A stretch of DNA of 64,000 nucleotides, taken from Cymbidium sinense (lineage: Eukaryota; Streptophyta; Magnoliopsida; Asparagales; Orchidaceae). Every line of letters starts with the position of its first letter. Within the stretch, counting starts at the first letter, position 1. The notes under the pieces were generated by a model. It was not told the origin of the DNA. It saw nothing but the letters and a program-made list of their open reading frames with translations, and searched no databases. Shown piece by piece: positions 12,221-24,080 of this stretch. Location of the stretch: positions 27,743,906-27,807,905 of the forward strand of contig CM038221.1 of assembly GCA_021442155.1 (NCBI GenBank), given 5' to 3'. A program made the position numbers and the translations under genes.

Positions 12221-15200
12221 CTGCAGAAAGGTTGAGGGTATGAGTCAATTTTTTTCATAATATTTATTCGGCTGATTATATAAAAATATTTGATATCTCA
12301 ATTATTTTTTAATTTATTTACTACAATATAAATCACATTCTGATCGGAGTTAGATATCCTAATTTTTTTTTTTAAGTTTATGAAAGAAAAGAATGAATTC
12401 ATAGGATTAGATAGAGATCTCATCTCACCAGCAAATTCCAAGCAGTCTTTCGAGGACTTGCCCTCGACGAGAGCCACTGCAAAGGCGGCGGTGAAGGTAT
12501 CGCCGGCGCCGGTGGTGTCGACGACTTCAGAAGCTGGGATGGCAGCTTGTCTTATTGCTTCTTCCCCTTCTATGAATAGAGCTGATCCTTTTGACCCAAG
12601 TTTTAAGAGGATTTTCTTCACGCCCTGAAACCATGCATAAATGAAGCAAAGCAGCAGTTTTGAGTTATCAGTTAAGAGTATGTTCTTTGTATGAACAATG
12701 GGAACAAGCAGGATGATCATGCTGGGATTAGGCATATAATAGAAGTATTAACCTTGTCCCACAAAAAAAATGTTGGGAAATCTATTGCAATATTAGCACT
12801 AAACATGATAAAATAAAGGCTAATGAATTGTTTTCACATATTGCATCAGTTAGTATGAGTTACAATGTTACATTAATTGTAACTAATGTGATAATTGGAT
12901 CAGGTATCACTAGAAAGTAATTTTAGGGGGAATAAAGCAAATGAAAGAATATAAGCATTGTTGCATCAATCAAACGCTGATGTTCTCTTCACAAAACAGT
13001 TGGCATCACAATATTAATACAATACAACAACAACAACATATAACCTTTATCACTAAGTAGTTTTAATTTCGCTGAATCTTCTCATTGTCTATTATGTGTC
13101 AAATTCTCATTTAATTGAAGTATACTATGGTCATTTTTATACATCTTAACCAAGTCTTTTAGATCTACCTCTACCTTTCTTAACATAAGGTAAATCTAAT
13201 CTCTACTCTGTCAATTCGGACGGACATTTTATATGGCCAAATCATATAAGGCGACTCTCTCTAATCTTATCTGCCACTAGAGCTACTCCAACTTTTTTTT
13301 GACATACTCATTTCACATTTTATCTCTAAGAGTAAAGCCACAACAGCAACAACATTAATACAATCAAAGATAAACTTCACAAAATCAGTTAACACTTTTT
13401 TTTTTTTTTGGCTACTGAAGCTGGAATTATTTTCCATGGTAAAAGTATGTGCCTTCTTCTTTGTCGTCTGTGAGAACTTGAGGGCAGTGTTGGCATCATA
13501 ATCATTAAGGCACTATTTGGTATGCTGTATCGTGGTGTAAGATAAAGTAAATGCATTGCATTTTGAAATTACGGTGTTTGGTCTTCTATATTTTAAATAC
13601 AATATATTTCATTGATGAATCTTAAATTCACCATCAAGTTACTTTTTGATATATTTGAAATTCATTAAATAAACACTTCTCAAAAATGCTACAAATTCTC
13701 TGTTATCACCACCAACTGTTGCAGTATGGTCCGACCACTTGTTGCGCTGCTTCTCACCGCGCCTATTAAGTCATGAACACTATTTTATTTTGTATTACTT
13801 TACTAAATAAGAAAAAATAGACTCCTACATTTATAATATTTTCAACCAAATAATTTAAAAGTATTTAAAATACATTATTTTTACTCCATACTGTACTCCA
13901 TTTACACTGTATTTTTTTTTTCAACCAACCAAATAACCGCTAAACTAAGCACAATTACTCAGCTGAAAACAACCATCAGCTGGTGTCTATTTTAGCCAAA
14001 ATATTTTAGAATATTAATTGTTTATCTTTCCACTTGTCATTTAGTAAAAAATATTACGTTCCTGTGGCACTGATACATGCTCAATCATGTCTTACCACAG
14101 ATGTCTGTTATAAATAAATAAAATACAAACAAATGTCACATAAAAAGTTTTCTAAAAAGTGAAGGTATCAATCAAAATAATAAGTACCTTTATCTGGCTT
14201 CATATGAAATCCCGCCCAGCGAAAACTCCCTGATCGGAAAAGATTCAGATAGCATTAAGTTTACATGTACATTTTCTTCGTATTGTGCCTTTCCTAACGT
14301 AATTATGTCAGCACTGCTAATCTTTCTCTCAAATGCAAGAAAATAAAATGAATGGACTTACGATTAGCACTAAATGTTTTCTATTTACATTTTCTTCATG
14401 TTGTTTCTCTGCTTACATAATCATGTCCTCAAAATTTCTAATAATTAATGTTTATACACAAACATAAAATGACAGCATGATTAGTTTTTCGAACACACTA
14501 TAAACTCATATAATTGAAAGGCTTCCAACAACAAAAAGGCCATCAGGAAAGCTTCCAAATGTTCGATAAATCAGCTTCATGATAGGAAGAAAAAAAAGAA
14601 AGAAGAAGAAAGAGCACAATACTAATGTTAAATGCAACATAGATAATAACATAATAAGAAAAAACCGGCTCCTCAACTTCTCACCAACATATACTACTTG
14701 AGATAAGTGCAATTTTTGGTTTTCCCTCCCGCCATTTCATGGCATTTATTTACAGTTTGACTGATTTGTTCAAATGTTACCTAGATGATGCATAGTAAGA
14801 AAAAAAAAAAAAAGTTCTTGGATTTCTTATGAACATGTGCAGCTATTAGAGACAAGCGCAATTTTTGGTTTGCCCTCTCACCATTTCATGGCATTTCATT
14901 ACAGCTTGAGTAATTTCTTCAAAAGTCTCAGTCGGCATTCCAGTCAAACGTCTCAACTCTGATTCATTAGGGCTCAATATGTCAACAGCTTTTAGGAGTT
15001 CATAAGGAATTGGACCTTCCACCCCTCCCGCATCCAGAATAACTGGAACGCCAGCATTTTTGGCAGCCTAATATGAATGAATATCCAAAACAGCATTAGA
15101 ATATGTAACGAAACAAAAGCAGGGAAAAACGACATGGAAACATGGATAAGCATGGCCATACAAAAAACTAGATTTAAAGAAATTAGATACTAAGAGATGT

Positions 15201-18200
15201 ACAAGAAATTTCAGTAAAATTAATGCAAGTTTTACATCTTTCAAATAACAATTGTTGCATCAAGAAAAATAAAAACAAAGATCTCATTATGCAATCATCA
15301 TCTTCATCAACTCATCCTTGACATTACCCGGTTATTTGTGATTAACTTCATGAGAGTTTTTTATGTGGAAATTCAAACATTGACTAAAAGGAAAGGCTTT
15401 GCTGAAGGTACACCCCTATTAGTACGGGTCAGGCTAGTAGTTATCAGTTGGAACCCGAACTGAGTCCACTAAATAGCTGAAAGTTAGAACTAGCTTATAC
15501 AAATTTCAACTCAGAACTCCCGTACTCGAGAGTCACCATAAGCCTTGAAATTAGCAAGTCACCTAAGAACTAACCTTAACTTGATCCTCAATACTAGATT
15601 ATTGAATTCGACTTAAAGACATAAATTTGCCTACTTGTTAAGGGTACTTATTTGAATTACTCATCAACCTAATGAAGGAGCTTACACAAAATACTATTAA
15701 CCGGCAAGAAGAACACACTAAGGGAATTTGTTGAAAATACTAAGCTTAGGAACTTGGTGATGGTGCCCGCCTTCTCTTCAAAGTTGTTTTGACTAACAAA
15801 TTGGACTTGCCTACTACATGACCAGCTATAGTGGGATCACCCTATTCTTTTTTATATAATTGTACTCAGTTGTCGTGTCTGCAGCCAACCAAGGTGTTTG
15901 GCTATGATAGGGGATTGGAGGTCAGACGTGATTGCGTGAGCAGGCAAAATCATAAAATTTGGAATATAATTTTATATGAAATCTCTCTTTCTTTAAATTA
16001 TGTTCCCTTAATTCGATATGAATCATCCTATATAGCATTGTAAACTAATTCTCTAAAAGATTATATGAGAACTAGCTTCATCCTCTCTCTCTCTCTCTCT
16101 CTTTCTAACTTAAATACGTCCAGGTGCAACTGTGCAATTTAATTCTCAAGTTCTTGGTTATTTAAATCCATCATTAACAATTTTTTTTGTAATTCCTTTT
16201 ACATAATAAATATTTCAGCAGACACTAGGGAAGACAATGTATGTAGTTTGGCATTCTTCTTTGCCTATATTAAATGATTTTACAATTACGGTAAAAAGTT
16301 GGAACATATTTTAGAATTTGATAGTAATGTATGGGAGAAGGATTAAAAAAAGCTAAGCCTAGAGAACTAGGACAGGCTAATCACGATGATACAGAGATTG
16401 AAGTTAAATCAGAGTATCAAATTCATTATATGCAAAAACTTTATTCAGCCTCCATTTAGGGGTATGCAAATGCGCTAAGAAAGCAGAGTGAAAAAAATAC
16501 CCACCGTTCATAACCTATTAACTTGTAAGTTCAATCATATTCAATTCAGGACTAAACTTTCCCTCTATAGTACAATTGAATGTCACAAAAAATGTTATAT
16601 GCACCAAACCAAATTTTGCTCACTCCTTTCTCATTCCATGCCACAATAGCAATCACTGTATTGGAAAGTGTACTTCTACCATAAAGGAATCACAAGATCA
16701 TCCAACCATCATTCAACGATCTACTCTATAGAAGCAATTTACAAAATGACAATTTATGCCAGAGATAATTTCTTATCTTGAATTGGTGATAATATAACTA
16801 TGCTATCCCAATTCCCAATATATCGACACATGCACAAAGGAACTAATGAACAATAAAAAAAAAAAAAAGAAAGATAGAAATAGAAAAAGAAGAGCAAATA
16901 GAATCAAACATGAAAATCAGCAATATTAGATTATAAAAGGCTCCACTAAGTGTTTGAATAGGAAGGTCAAACAAAAGAAGGACATCAATTTGCATTTACA
17001 TAATCTTGCAAGCTCGCTTTCTATAAAATGAAAGTATTGACCACCCAAAATTTGAAATTAATTTGATCAGTTCAATCACATTCCTTAGTTTCATAAATTC
17101 CATCTAGTGAAATCCTTGTCTTCCACTTACTCTTCCTCATCATGCAACTTTGTAGTAGTTTTGTCGCAAAGTGGGCATTTTCCTTACCGTTCTTTCCCTT
17201 GTTCATCCTCCTCCTTGCAAGGTCCTGCTTATGTTTCCCAAGTGAATTCAATAGACCTGAAAATAGAAATAGCACTAAAACCAGGAGATGGGAGCATCAA
17301 TGATGGTGGAACCAACATCATCAACAATTGATTACAAGGATGACTATGTTGGAGTAAGCAGGCCCAAATCCTTAGCTGCATTATAGTGGCTTGTATTCTT
17401 TGCTTAATAATTAGGTATCTAAAATTTTTTTTTTCAAACCAGAAAATCTGCAGGGTGGGATTTATTACAATGTGGGTGAGGTTCAAACTCAAAATATAAA
17501 CAACAAGCCAATAACTTTCAAGGCCCTTTACAAATAGACTAGCTAGTACCCACTGGTCTCAAGGGATTAGAACAGTAGAGTAGGCAACTATTTTGTGTTG
17601 ATAATAGTGCTGCATCATTCTCACATCACTATCAAAAGAAACGATCAAAAGGAAAACATCAAAAATTTGCTTCTATGCGTAACTTTGTATATGGGGAGGA
17701 CCCCTAATAATAATTTAAGGGTAGGTGATGATGGTGATGATAAGAGGAATAAAGAGAATCCATGGGAATCTAGCAATAAATTTACCATTAATGCAAGCAA
17801 GCATGAAGGGCAGGCAAGATTTGTAGTTCTATAAGATTACTAATATCAAATTAGCTAGCTATTGACAACACGTCTTTTAGAAAGAACAATGGAAATTAAA
17901 TGCTTTAGTAATTAATAGAAAGCAATTTGACTTCAGGTAAAATTTTCATATTCCTTTTCATTTCGATGTTCCTGCGTGATCGTAGTATTTCATCTAGCAA
18001 ATAAATTTATGATCTGTATCAAATTAGAGATAGTGGTCGTGTACATTGGTTGCAATACTAAAATGTAATCTAAACAATTAACAAAATAAGGAAGCTTTCC
18101 CTTTTAGCCATGATCTCAACTTACCGTTATCTAGCCAAGAATTACTAAAAATTATTGCACAATTAAGTCAGTTGTTAATGTAATTTTCCGCTCTTCCTTT

Positions 18201-20275
18201 GACCCTATTACGAAAGAAGGCCCACATAAAATCCATAATAATATTGCACCTTATTAACCATTGTATGATATACTTTGTTCGGATAGGAAGAAAATGGAGA
18301 ATGTTGGGACAAGAAACCAAAGAAAGGAAAAATGGAAATTACCAAATCCTTAGAAGTTGAAGCAATGCAATTTTATGAACCTATGGACCTTTAATTCAAA
18401 ACCTAAAACTTTTAATATCAACACTACTCTATATATCCGCCTGCTTGAATTGGTCAAAAATGGCCATTGCAGACAAGTAAATGGTTCATATCCTCCAATA
18501 ATGAATTTTTAAAGTTCGGTACTAGTATCAAAGAAAATTTTGCTCTATCTTTTCTTAAAATTAGTTTCCAAAGCAAATAGCTGTGTACTCCAAGTAGAAT
18601 TTGTTACCCCTTAATAGAGAAGCTCCTTATCAGGTAAAGAAAGCTCTCTTGCTTAAAAGGTATTTGATAATTGTCTTCATACCAATGCAAATGACAGTTT
18701 TGAACAAGATTACTGAGGCCATTTGACATTCCAATATTCCGAAATGGTAGAAACATTAGTCATGGTTTGTTTATCATCAGAATTTTCCTTCCATGATTTC
18801 ATATTGCAAAACAATGAAAACTGCAAGACAACAAAATAATCTAAATATAAAAATCATTGGAAGAATTTATATGCCCGGCAAATTATATTTAACGCTTTTG
18901 TATGCTAATCTTTACCTCAAGAAAACCATTTTGAATGAATGTATATCATTAGTTCAAGATTGGCTATAGTAAATAATCTTATGATTGAAAATTTTCAAAA
19001 TTCAGAAGACTGTTTTCATTCCCAATGAAACGTTTGTTCTCTATCATTGGCTTATTGAAAAATTTGTTTTAATTTTCTTTGTTTAGTGGAAGTTTCTATA
19101 TCACTTTATAGGTCATTTAGGTGCTATGGCAGTATATCAGTCACCTAAAATATCATGAAATTATGCAAACAATTCAACTCAAGTATTTTCAAGTTCCAGT
19201 TATCAGAGTTTGAAGAAACTTTGTTCTTCGGATATTTTTATCCCTGTAAATTGTAGAATGCTAGTAACTAACAATAAATTCCACCAAACCACGTGCAATA
19301 AGCCCACGTACATTTCTACAAATCTGGCAAAATGTGTCACGTCAAAATTCAAGTAGGCTCCATTACAAGATCCAATGTATCCGGAAAACACTGAATCGGG
19401 CATCAATTTTTAATAGGGGCATTTAAATACATAGCACACAATAAGACTGTAAATTTTTAGTTGTTACATATCAGAATCATGGCTAACAGACGAACCCATT
19501 GGCGTCAAGAAATCACTAATCAAACCAGGCGTGCCATATAACAAACAACATCGATTTCCATTAAAACATTCATCTCAGGAAATTCCATTTCAAATGAAAT
19601 TGAGACAAAAAAAAAAGTTTTTCCTTAGAATAACACAGAAGCACTTACCTCGGCAACTTGAATGTTGATTCGATCCGGGATCTCCCGCTGAAGCAACACC
19701 ACACCGGCACTGGCCACCATCTCCAGATCCTCCCGACGCACTTTCTCCGGCCACCCCTGCATATTTGCACCTCCGATGATGATAATAGAGTTCTGACCAT
19801 CGGGCTCCAGCATGACAACAGCAAAGCCAGTAGGGATTGCGACGACGCGCGCGAGGCGGTCAAGCCGAACACCGCCAACACTGAGCGCGTCCTCAATGAG
19901 TCGCCCATGGGCATCGTCGCCGATTTGGCCGACAAAGTATGTCGGGTGAGCAAGGCGACCGCCGCAACACGCCTGGTTAGCACCCTTTCCGCCGGCGAGG
20001 GTCTGGCCATCGCGGGCAGCGACGGTCTCGCCTTCTTTGGGAAGGCGATCTACCTCGACGTATATGTCGGCGTTTGCGGAGCCGACGACGACCACTGGTT
20101 TGATGATGTCTATGGAGGCGGCGGAAGAGGACAAGGTGGCGGCGGGGACGGCATAAGAGGAGAAAGTGAGGCGAGAAGAGACATTGGATCTAGAGTTGCG
20201 ATTGGTGATAAAAGAGAAGGAAATGAGACGGGAAGAATGTAATTGAGCGTTTTGATGTTGAGACAAGGCATTCAT
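12102..20275 (-). CDS. RBSK: Ribokinase, plastid-type (PfkB family), four exons
   Basis: It phosphorylates D-ribose with ATP to ribose-5-phosphate, salvaging ribose from nucleoside breakdown; plant ribokinase acts in plastids. Exons on the minus strand are 20,275-19,649, 15,067-14,882, 12,624-12,429 and 12,220-12,102. They join to 1,128 nt, 375 residues, with GT-AG introns of 4,581, 2,257 and 208 bp (phases 0, 0, 1). Residues 1-58 are rich in Ser, Asn and Arg and look like a transit peptide. The kinase starts at VVVVGSANADIYVEVDRLP (61-79). GGKGANQ (95-101) is the first PfkB signature, SPNESEL (241-247) the middle motif, and DTTGAGD (307-313) the second signature with catalytic Asp313. FAAAAASLCVEVKGA closes the fold. 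The length fits the family. The start has A at -3. No defect is seen, so the gene should be active. The reading is firm; exon limits rest on family alignment from memory. Confidence 0.94.
12429..12624 (-). other. RBSK: Ribokinase exon 3
   Basis: Acceptor GGTTTCAG then GGCGTGAAG; donor TTTGCTG then GTGAGA. Residues 272-336, carrying KLGSKGSALF and the catalytic DTTGAGDTF motif. Confidence 0.93.
13013..13023. repeat. Target-site duplication of the intronic RTE fragment, left
   Basis: ATTAATACAAT, identical to 13,354-13,364. Confidence 0.8.
13024..13353 (-). mobile_element. 5'-truncated RTE LINE in ribokinase intron 2
   Basis: 330 bp matching the 3' end of the LINE at 6,880-7,190, from the (ACA)n tail through CTCATTTAATT..., CATTTTTATACATCTTAACC, AACCAAGTCTTTT, TATGGCCAAA and GAGCTACTCCAACTTTT to AGTAAAGCCA. 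Same strand as the gene. Flanked by an 11-bp direct repeat. The last ~14 bp before the right duplication (CAACAGCAACAAC) do not match the other copy. Confidence 0.9.
13354..13364. repeat. Target-site duplication of the intronic RTE fragment, right
   Basis: ATTAATACAAT, identical to 13,013-13,023. Confidence 0.8.
13509..13940. mobile_element. Tourist/PIF-Harbinger-like MITE in intron 2
   Basis: 432 bp. Left end GGCACTATTTGGT; right end reads GCGGTTATTTGGT on the other strand, 9 of 13 positions equal. TAA flanks both ends (13,506-13,508 and 13,941-13,943). A 3-bp TAA/TTA target site and a GGnnnnGTTTGG-type terminus are features of the PIF/Harbinger superfamily. No transposase is inside. Confidence 0.6.
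14733..14780 (-). other. Duplicate of the 3' end of ribokinase exon 2 (possible cassette exon)
   Basis: The block 14,705-14,780 repeats 14,854-14,929 at an offset of 149 bp, covering the last 48 nt of exon 2 and the start of intron 2. Read on the minus strand it is open and gives VTFEQISQTVNKCHEM beside exon 2's ETFEEITQAVMKCHEM. It follows a CTAG acceptor with a T-rich tract upstream, and ends at ATG then GCGGGA, where exon 2 has GTGAGA. It is 48 nt long and phase 0 on both sides, so inclusion would add 16 residues without a frameshift. It may be a decayed duplication or a GC-AG alternative exon. Confidence 0.6.
14882..15067 (-). other. RBSK: Ribokinase exon 2
   Basis: Acceptor CATATTAG then GCTGCCAAA; donor GAAATG then GTGAGA. 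186 nt, residues 210-271, with GVPVILDAGG and SPNESEL. Confidence 0.93.
15068..19648 (-). other. Ribokinase intron 1
   Basis: 4,581 bp, GTAAGT donor and TTAG acceptor. A short (CT)n lies at 16,083-16,102. The rest holds only short open frames (for example 15,831-16,043, 17,072-17,331 and 17,595-17,834) without recognisable domains. I see no independent gene and no well-preserved transposable element. Confidence 0.75.
16083..16102. repeat. (CT)n microsatellite
   Basis: About ten CT units in intron 1. Confidence 0.95.
19649..20275 (-). other. RBSK: Ribokinase exon 1 (GC-rich)
   Basis: 209 codons ending GCCGAG then GTAAGT. It carries the transit peptide and the substrate-binding N-terminal half. 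Its GC content, especially at third positions, is far above everything else in the window, which is why long shadow frames appear on the opposite strand. Confidence 0.95.
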
Positions 20276-20286
20276 CTTTCAACCAT
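20272..20286 (-). promoter_or_regulatory. Minimal uORF overlapping the ribokinase start
   Basis: ATGGTTGAAAGATGA encodes four residues. Its stop codon TGA overlaps the main ATG in the tetranucleotide ATGA. It matters only if transcription starts upstream of 20,286, which the sequence cannot show. Confidence 0.35.
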
Positions 20287-20383
20287 CTGCTGTCGACTGT
20301 CGACGATAACTATAGATTATTATCAACTTACATGATCAGAACGAAAATATTATCCGATTAAATTATTAAGAAATATTTTAAAA

Positions 20384-20543
<160 letters not shown>

Positions 20544-22099
20544 ATTTAATATATCACATAAAAATTCATTAGATCAAATATAATAACAAAATAAAATTCT
20601 ACTTTTGATAAATTTATAAACAAATTGAGGGTATTGACGAGACGACTCCACTAGCACTAATGATAGATTTATCCGACTTCAAATGAGCTTAAGGCTCCGT
20701 TTGGGAGAGCTTTTTTAGTACATTTTACTTTTGAGAGCCTAAATTTTAAATTTTGATACCCTTTTGAATAGTATGCTTTTGAAAGTTTTAGTTTCATCAG
20801 CTGGCTTCTGTTTAGCTTTCAAAAGCAAAGAAATAGCTTTTGGACTTTTAAACCACTTTGAGAATCCAAAACTTACCAAGCAGACTAAATCAAGTATTAG
20901 AAGTGTAATTGAAAACTTAAAAATATTAATTAAATGATTAAATGATATTCAAATCTGACATACTTATAGTCGAATCAAGCGACTCGATGTGTGTAATTTA
21001 AAAATCTCTAAAATTAAAAGTCAATAAGACACTTAAATTCTCAAGAAATCATCTATAATTAAGAGAATCAATATGTATCATTCGATGAAATCTGTAAAAT
21101 TTTAGCTAAAATTATCAAAATGAGTCTCTCAAAATTATAAATAGTACTCAATCCGAACATGAAAAAGGAGAATCAAGAACAAGTTAAGAGCTAATCTAAA
21201 AAGCTTGAAGTCAATCACAGTAAGCATCATCATTCACCATCAACGATCATTACAATCTTGATCACCATTATATAATTATTGTAATCTAATTCCAATGCAG
21301 TCTTTGCCTAACCTTTATATACAATCTTGTATTTATATCTACTCTCTCTTGGAGAAGATTAGAACTTTATTAGTGAATTATTTAAACTGAAATAGATGAT
21401 GGTCTAATTTGATAGTAATCTAAATATTTTGGAATTATGACATAATAATCATTTATACATTTATTAATTAACAAAGATTTTAGTTAGTGTCATAGTTTGT
21501 GAGCCATATAGTGTGATAGCAATACCCAAAAGTATATATTTTTTTCATGCAAAATAAAATATCATAAGATTAGTTGTGACTTCACATGTAACTTTTTCAT
21601 AATCTACATGCATAAAGATTCATAAGTAGACCATCTTGATATGCTTTCTTTCCTCTAATGTCATCTTCCTCAATTCACTTGCTCGTCTACGTGCATTAGT
21701 TCACCCTTGTAGATTCACCCGTTCGCTTTTATGTCAATTTTACCATAGTGATCTACCAACTTGCTTTGATTGTATATGCTTGCTTTTATTGTTCTACATT
21801 GGATTTAGAGTAAGGGTTATCTTATTTTTATTCTTTTAAGTGTAAATCTATGATATTTTGCTCTCTCTTGTTGTCCATATCCTTACATTTGTGGGTGAAG
21901 GAGTCTATGTCACATAATTTAACATATTACTTTTTTTATTTATTTAAGAGGTAATGTTAGCATTAGATTTTTATGGAATATCAAATTATAATTTTTCATT
22001 AAATTTTTTTTTAAAAAAACTCCTTGCATTTGATTCAAATGAAACAACATTAGACAAATAATATATGATAATATTTTAAAATACATAAATTTTAAATTC
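20544..22099. other. Upstream spacer of the ribokinase gene
   Basis: Apart from the MITE at 20,693-20,885 I recognise nothing. The short frame at 21,636-21,839 has no known motif. Confidence 0.5.
20693..20885. mobile_element. Small Tourist-like MITE
   Basis: 193 bp. Left end GGCTCCGTTTGG; right end reads GTCTGCTTGG on the other strand. TAA flanks both ends (20,690-20,692 and 20,886-20,888). The interior has mirrored AGCTTT/AAAGCT words (GAAAGTTTTAG, GCTTTCAAAAGC). Confidence 0.5.
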
Positions 22100-24080
22100 A
22101 TTCATCGAAATAATTCCTTAGATAGTTTGACAAACAATTGTCTGTTACTAGGCAACCAAATGATTCATCTTCCTCTATGCAAAACTCAATAATGAAAGCC
22201 TCTATTTTGATTTCAAATAGGAGAATGCACTCTAAATCATAATTAGTAAGCTTACTTGATCATGTTAGCAATCGCCTAAATGACTCTTGTTTTTGTAAAG
22301 CATAACAAATTGATTGATTAGTTAAGACTTTACTTCTGTGGACTTCAAAGTATATCAATAAGCATGTCTGCCAAATACTAATACTATGAACATTAGTTTA
22401 TTTATTAAAAGGTGTCTTCATTAGTATAGTAATTACAACCTTTAATAATTTTACTACATCAATAATGAGTCTCTCGTATTTTCGTGCACTTCAAGATGCA
22501 CACATAAAGGTTTCTCTTGTATAGATGATATAAAGGATAGGCATATATGTAAGGAGTGGCTTCAATTTAAGGAAGGTTGTCTCACACTCAGGAATCCACT
22601 CAAAAATATTTGACTTTTTTTTAGCTCATTTAAATGTAGGTGGTTTTGTTAGTTTAATCATATAATAAAATGTTTAACACTACCTAGCATAACAAAAAAA
22701 AATTGAAAGATACTTTGGCTAAGTGTGGGAAAGAAAATGGAAGGATTGCATTTCTTTGTCCATGGTACATAAAAAGTATAAGAATCACACTTAAGAACTT
22801 CTCAAACTTCTCAAATTTAGCACTAAATAAGAATTTCATTTGGTTTAGCTTGAAGCTAAATTTTTTGAGTGAGGCAAAGGTTTATAATAAGGTAACAATG
22901 TATTCAACCAATTCCTTTTTACCAAATGACCTTGGGGAACTTATCCAGTCGGCCTATCTTCAAGTCAGTTGATTCTAAAGTTAGTTGCTAACTTCACTTC
23001 ATTCAAGGTAAGAATGGATAGCATAGCTATTGCATTAGGATTAGGTCTGTAAGAGTTAGGGCATTAGCCATTTCTTCAATCATGTCTCGAAAGAAATAGG
23101 CTTGAGGCTTCCATTCTATAAGAGAGTCAAGGTGCATATGTGGCACACACCTTTTTCTTTATTTCAGAGTGGGGTGCGTACTATTATCACTACGACCACA
23201 CCACCGGGTAGCTCGCCTAAATGCCGAATCTTCCTCCACCGCCAACTCTACATTGTCGTAACCAAGCCTAACCAAACCGTCATGGTCACTAGTACTTTGA
23301 CGTCACTATAGGTAGGTCTCAGTGAAGAACGAGTGACACAACATGACTTCGGTTCACATGTGAAAGCGCTTCGAAAGGCGTTGGCTTCCAATGGTAAAAT
23401 TCTTGCAGAAAGCATACGTGCTGGCACTCAAGTCAAGTAGTAGCACTGGTAAGAAAGTTTCAATTTTCCTAACTCAAAAAAGGAAAAGTCAGACCTGAAG
23501 TACTGAATGCTGAGAATCAACATAAGCGGAACATAAAGTCACTTTGTGGGAGATTCGAACTAATAGAGTTCAACTCTCATTCTCAACCCATGAACAAGAT
23601 GAGTCTCATTTGTAACTCTAGAAACTTCTTTGTAGTGGCTTCGTTTCATGCCATAAATGAGGAGATATAAGTTTTTTCATATTATATATCAGAACATGAA
23701 TAAGAGTTAAATAAGAGGCATATATGCTCGTTAATCCAAATGTCATCATGTTGTAGCAAAAATTTCCTTTATTAATGATAATAATGATCTTTTTATGTCA
23801 AATAAAATGTATTTTAATCTTAATCTATTATAAGAATGCATTTAGAGAGCTTAGACATGAGTTACTGACCATAGAATATATTGAGTGTTGATGCCATAAA
23901 CATATATGATTTATTTGGGAACATAATAATAACTATTTTTAAGTCATTAGATGTGTCCTTCACCATAACCATGTTTAAGGCCCACTTCTAGTACTTTGGC
24001 TTCTTGATGAATCCAATACTAAATAACTTATCTACTTTCTCTTAAGTTATTGCTTGATCCCATCATAATTATTTCTCTTC
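22100..24080 (-). pseudogene. Decayed Ty3/gypsy pol fragment
   Basis: Three minus-strand stretches read as gypsy pol. An RT N-terminal stretch lies at about 24,070-23,940 (KLFSIGFIKKPKY, KWALNMVMVKD). The RT/RNase H junction is at about 22,640-22,480 (FEWIPECETTFLKLKPLL). The RNase H end is at about 22,390-22,110 (YFEVHRSKVLTNQ, SSKLTNYDLEC). They need different frames and contain stops. Between about 22,700 and 23,900 the RT core is not recognisable, possibly because of another insertion. The RNase H end differs from that of the large element at 39-43 kb, so this is a separate lineage or an older copy. Confidence 0.7.

Larger units (their letters stand above)
12625..14881 (-). other. Ribokinase intron 2 (TE-loaded)
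   Basis: 2,257 bp, GT-AG. It contains an RTE LINE fragment (13,024-13,353), a Tourist-like MITE (13,509-13,940) and a second copy of the exon 2 end (14,733-14,780). Without the two elements it would be about 1.5 kb. Confidence 0.85.

Noticed and set aside
12380..12628. 82-codon plus-strand frame over exon 3
   Set aside because: Antisense shadow of ribokinase exon 3.
13441..13500. Candidate coding piece near CTTCTTTGTCGTCTGTGAG
   Set aside because: No frame links to the ribokinase exons and no family residues are missing.
14195..14235. Candidate extra ribokinase exon in intron 2
   Set aside because: Exons 2 and 3 join in frame and match the family without a gap, so no exon is needed here.
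17072..17834. Possible gene inside ribokinase intron 1
   Set aside because: Only short unrelated frames on both strands, no recognisable domain, no splice-linked pieces.
19645..20010. 121-codon minus-strand frame inside exon 1
   Set aside because: Out-of-frame shadow of the ribokinase coding frame, which carries the PfkB motifs.
19658..20242. 194-codon open frame on the plus strand opposite ribokinase exon 1
   Set aside because: It exists because exon 1 is GC-rich and lacks stops in the antisense frame. The composition is low-complexity Gly/Asp and no domain is visible.
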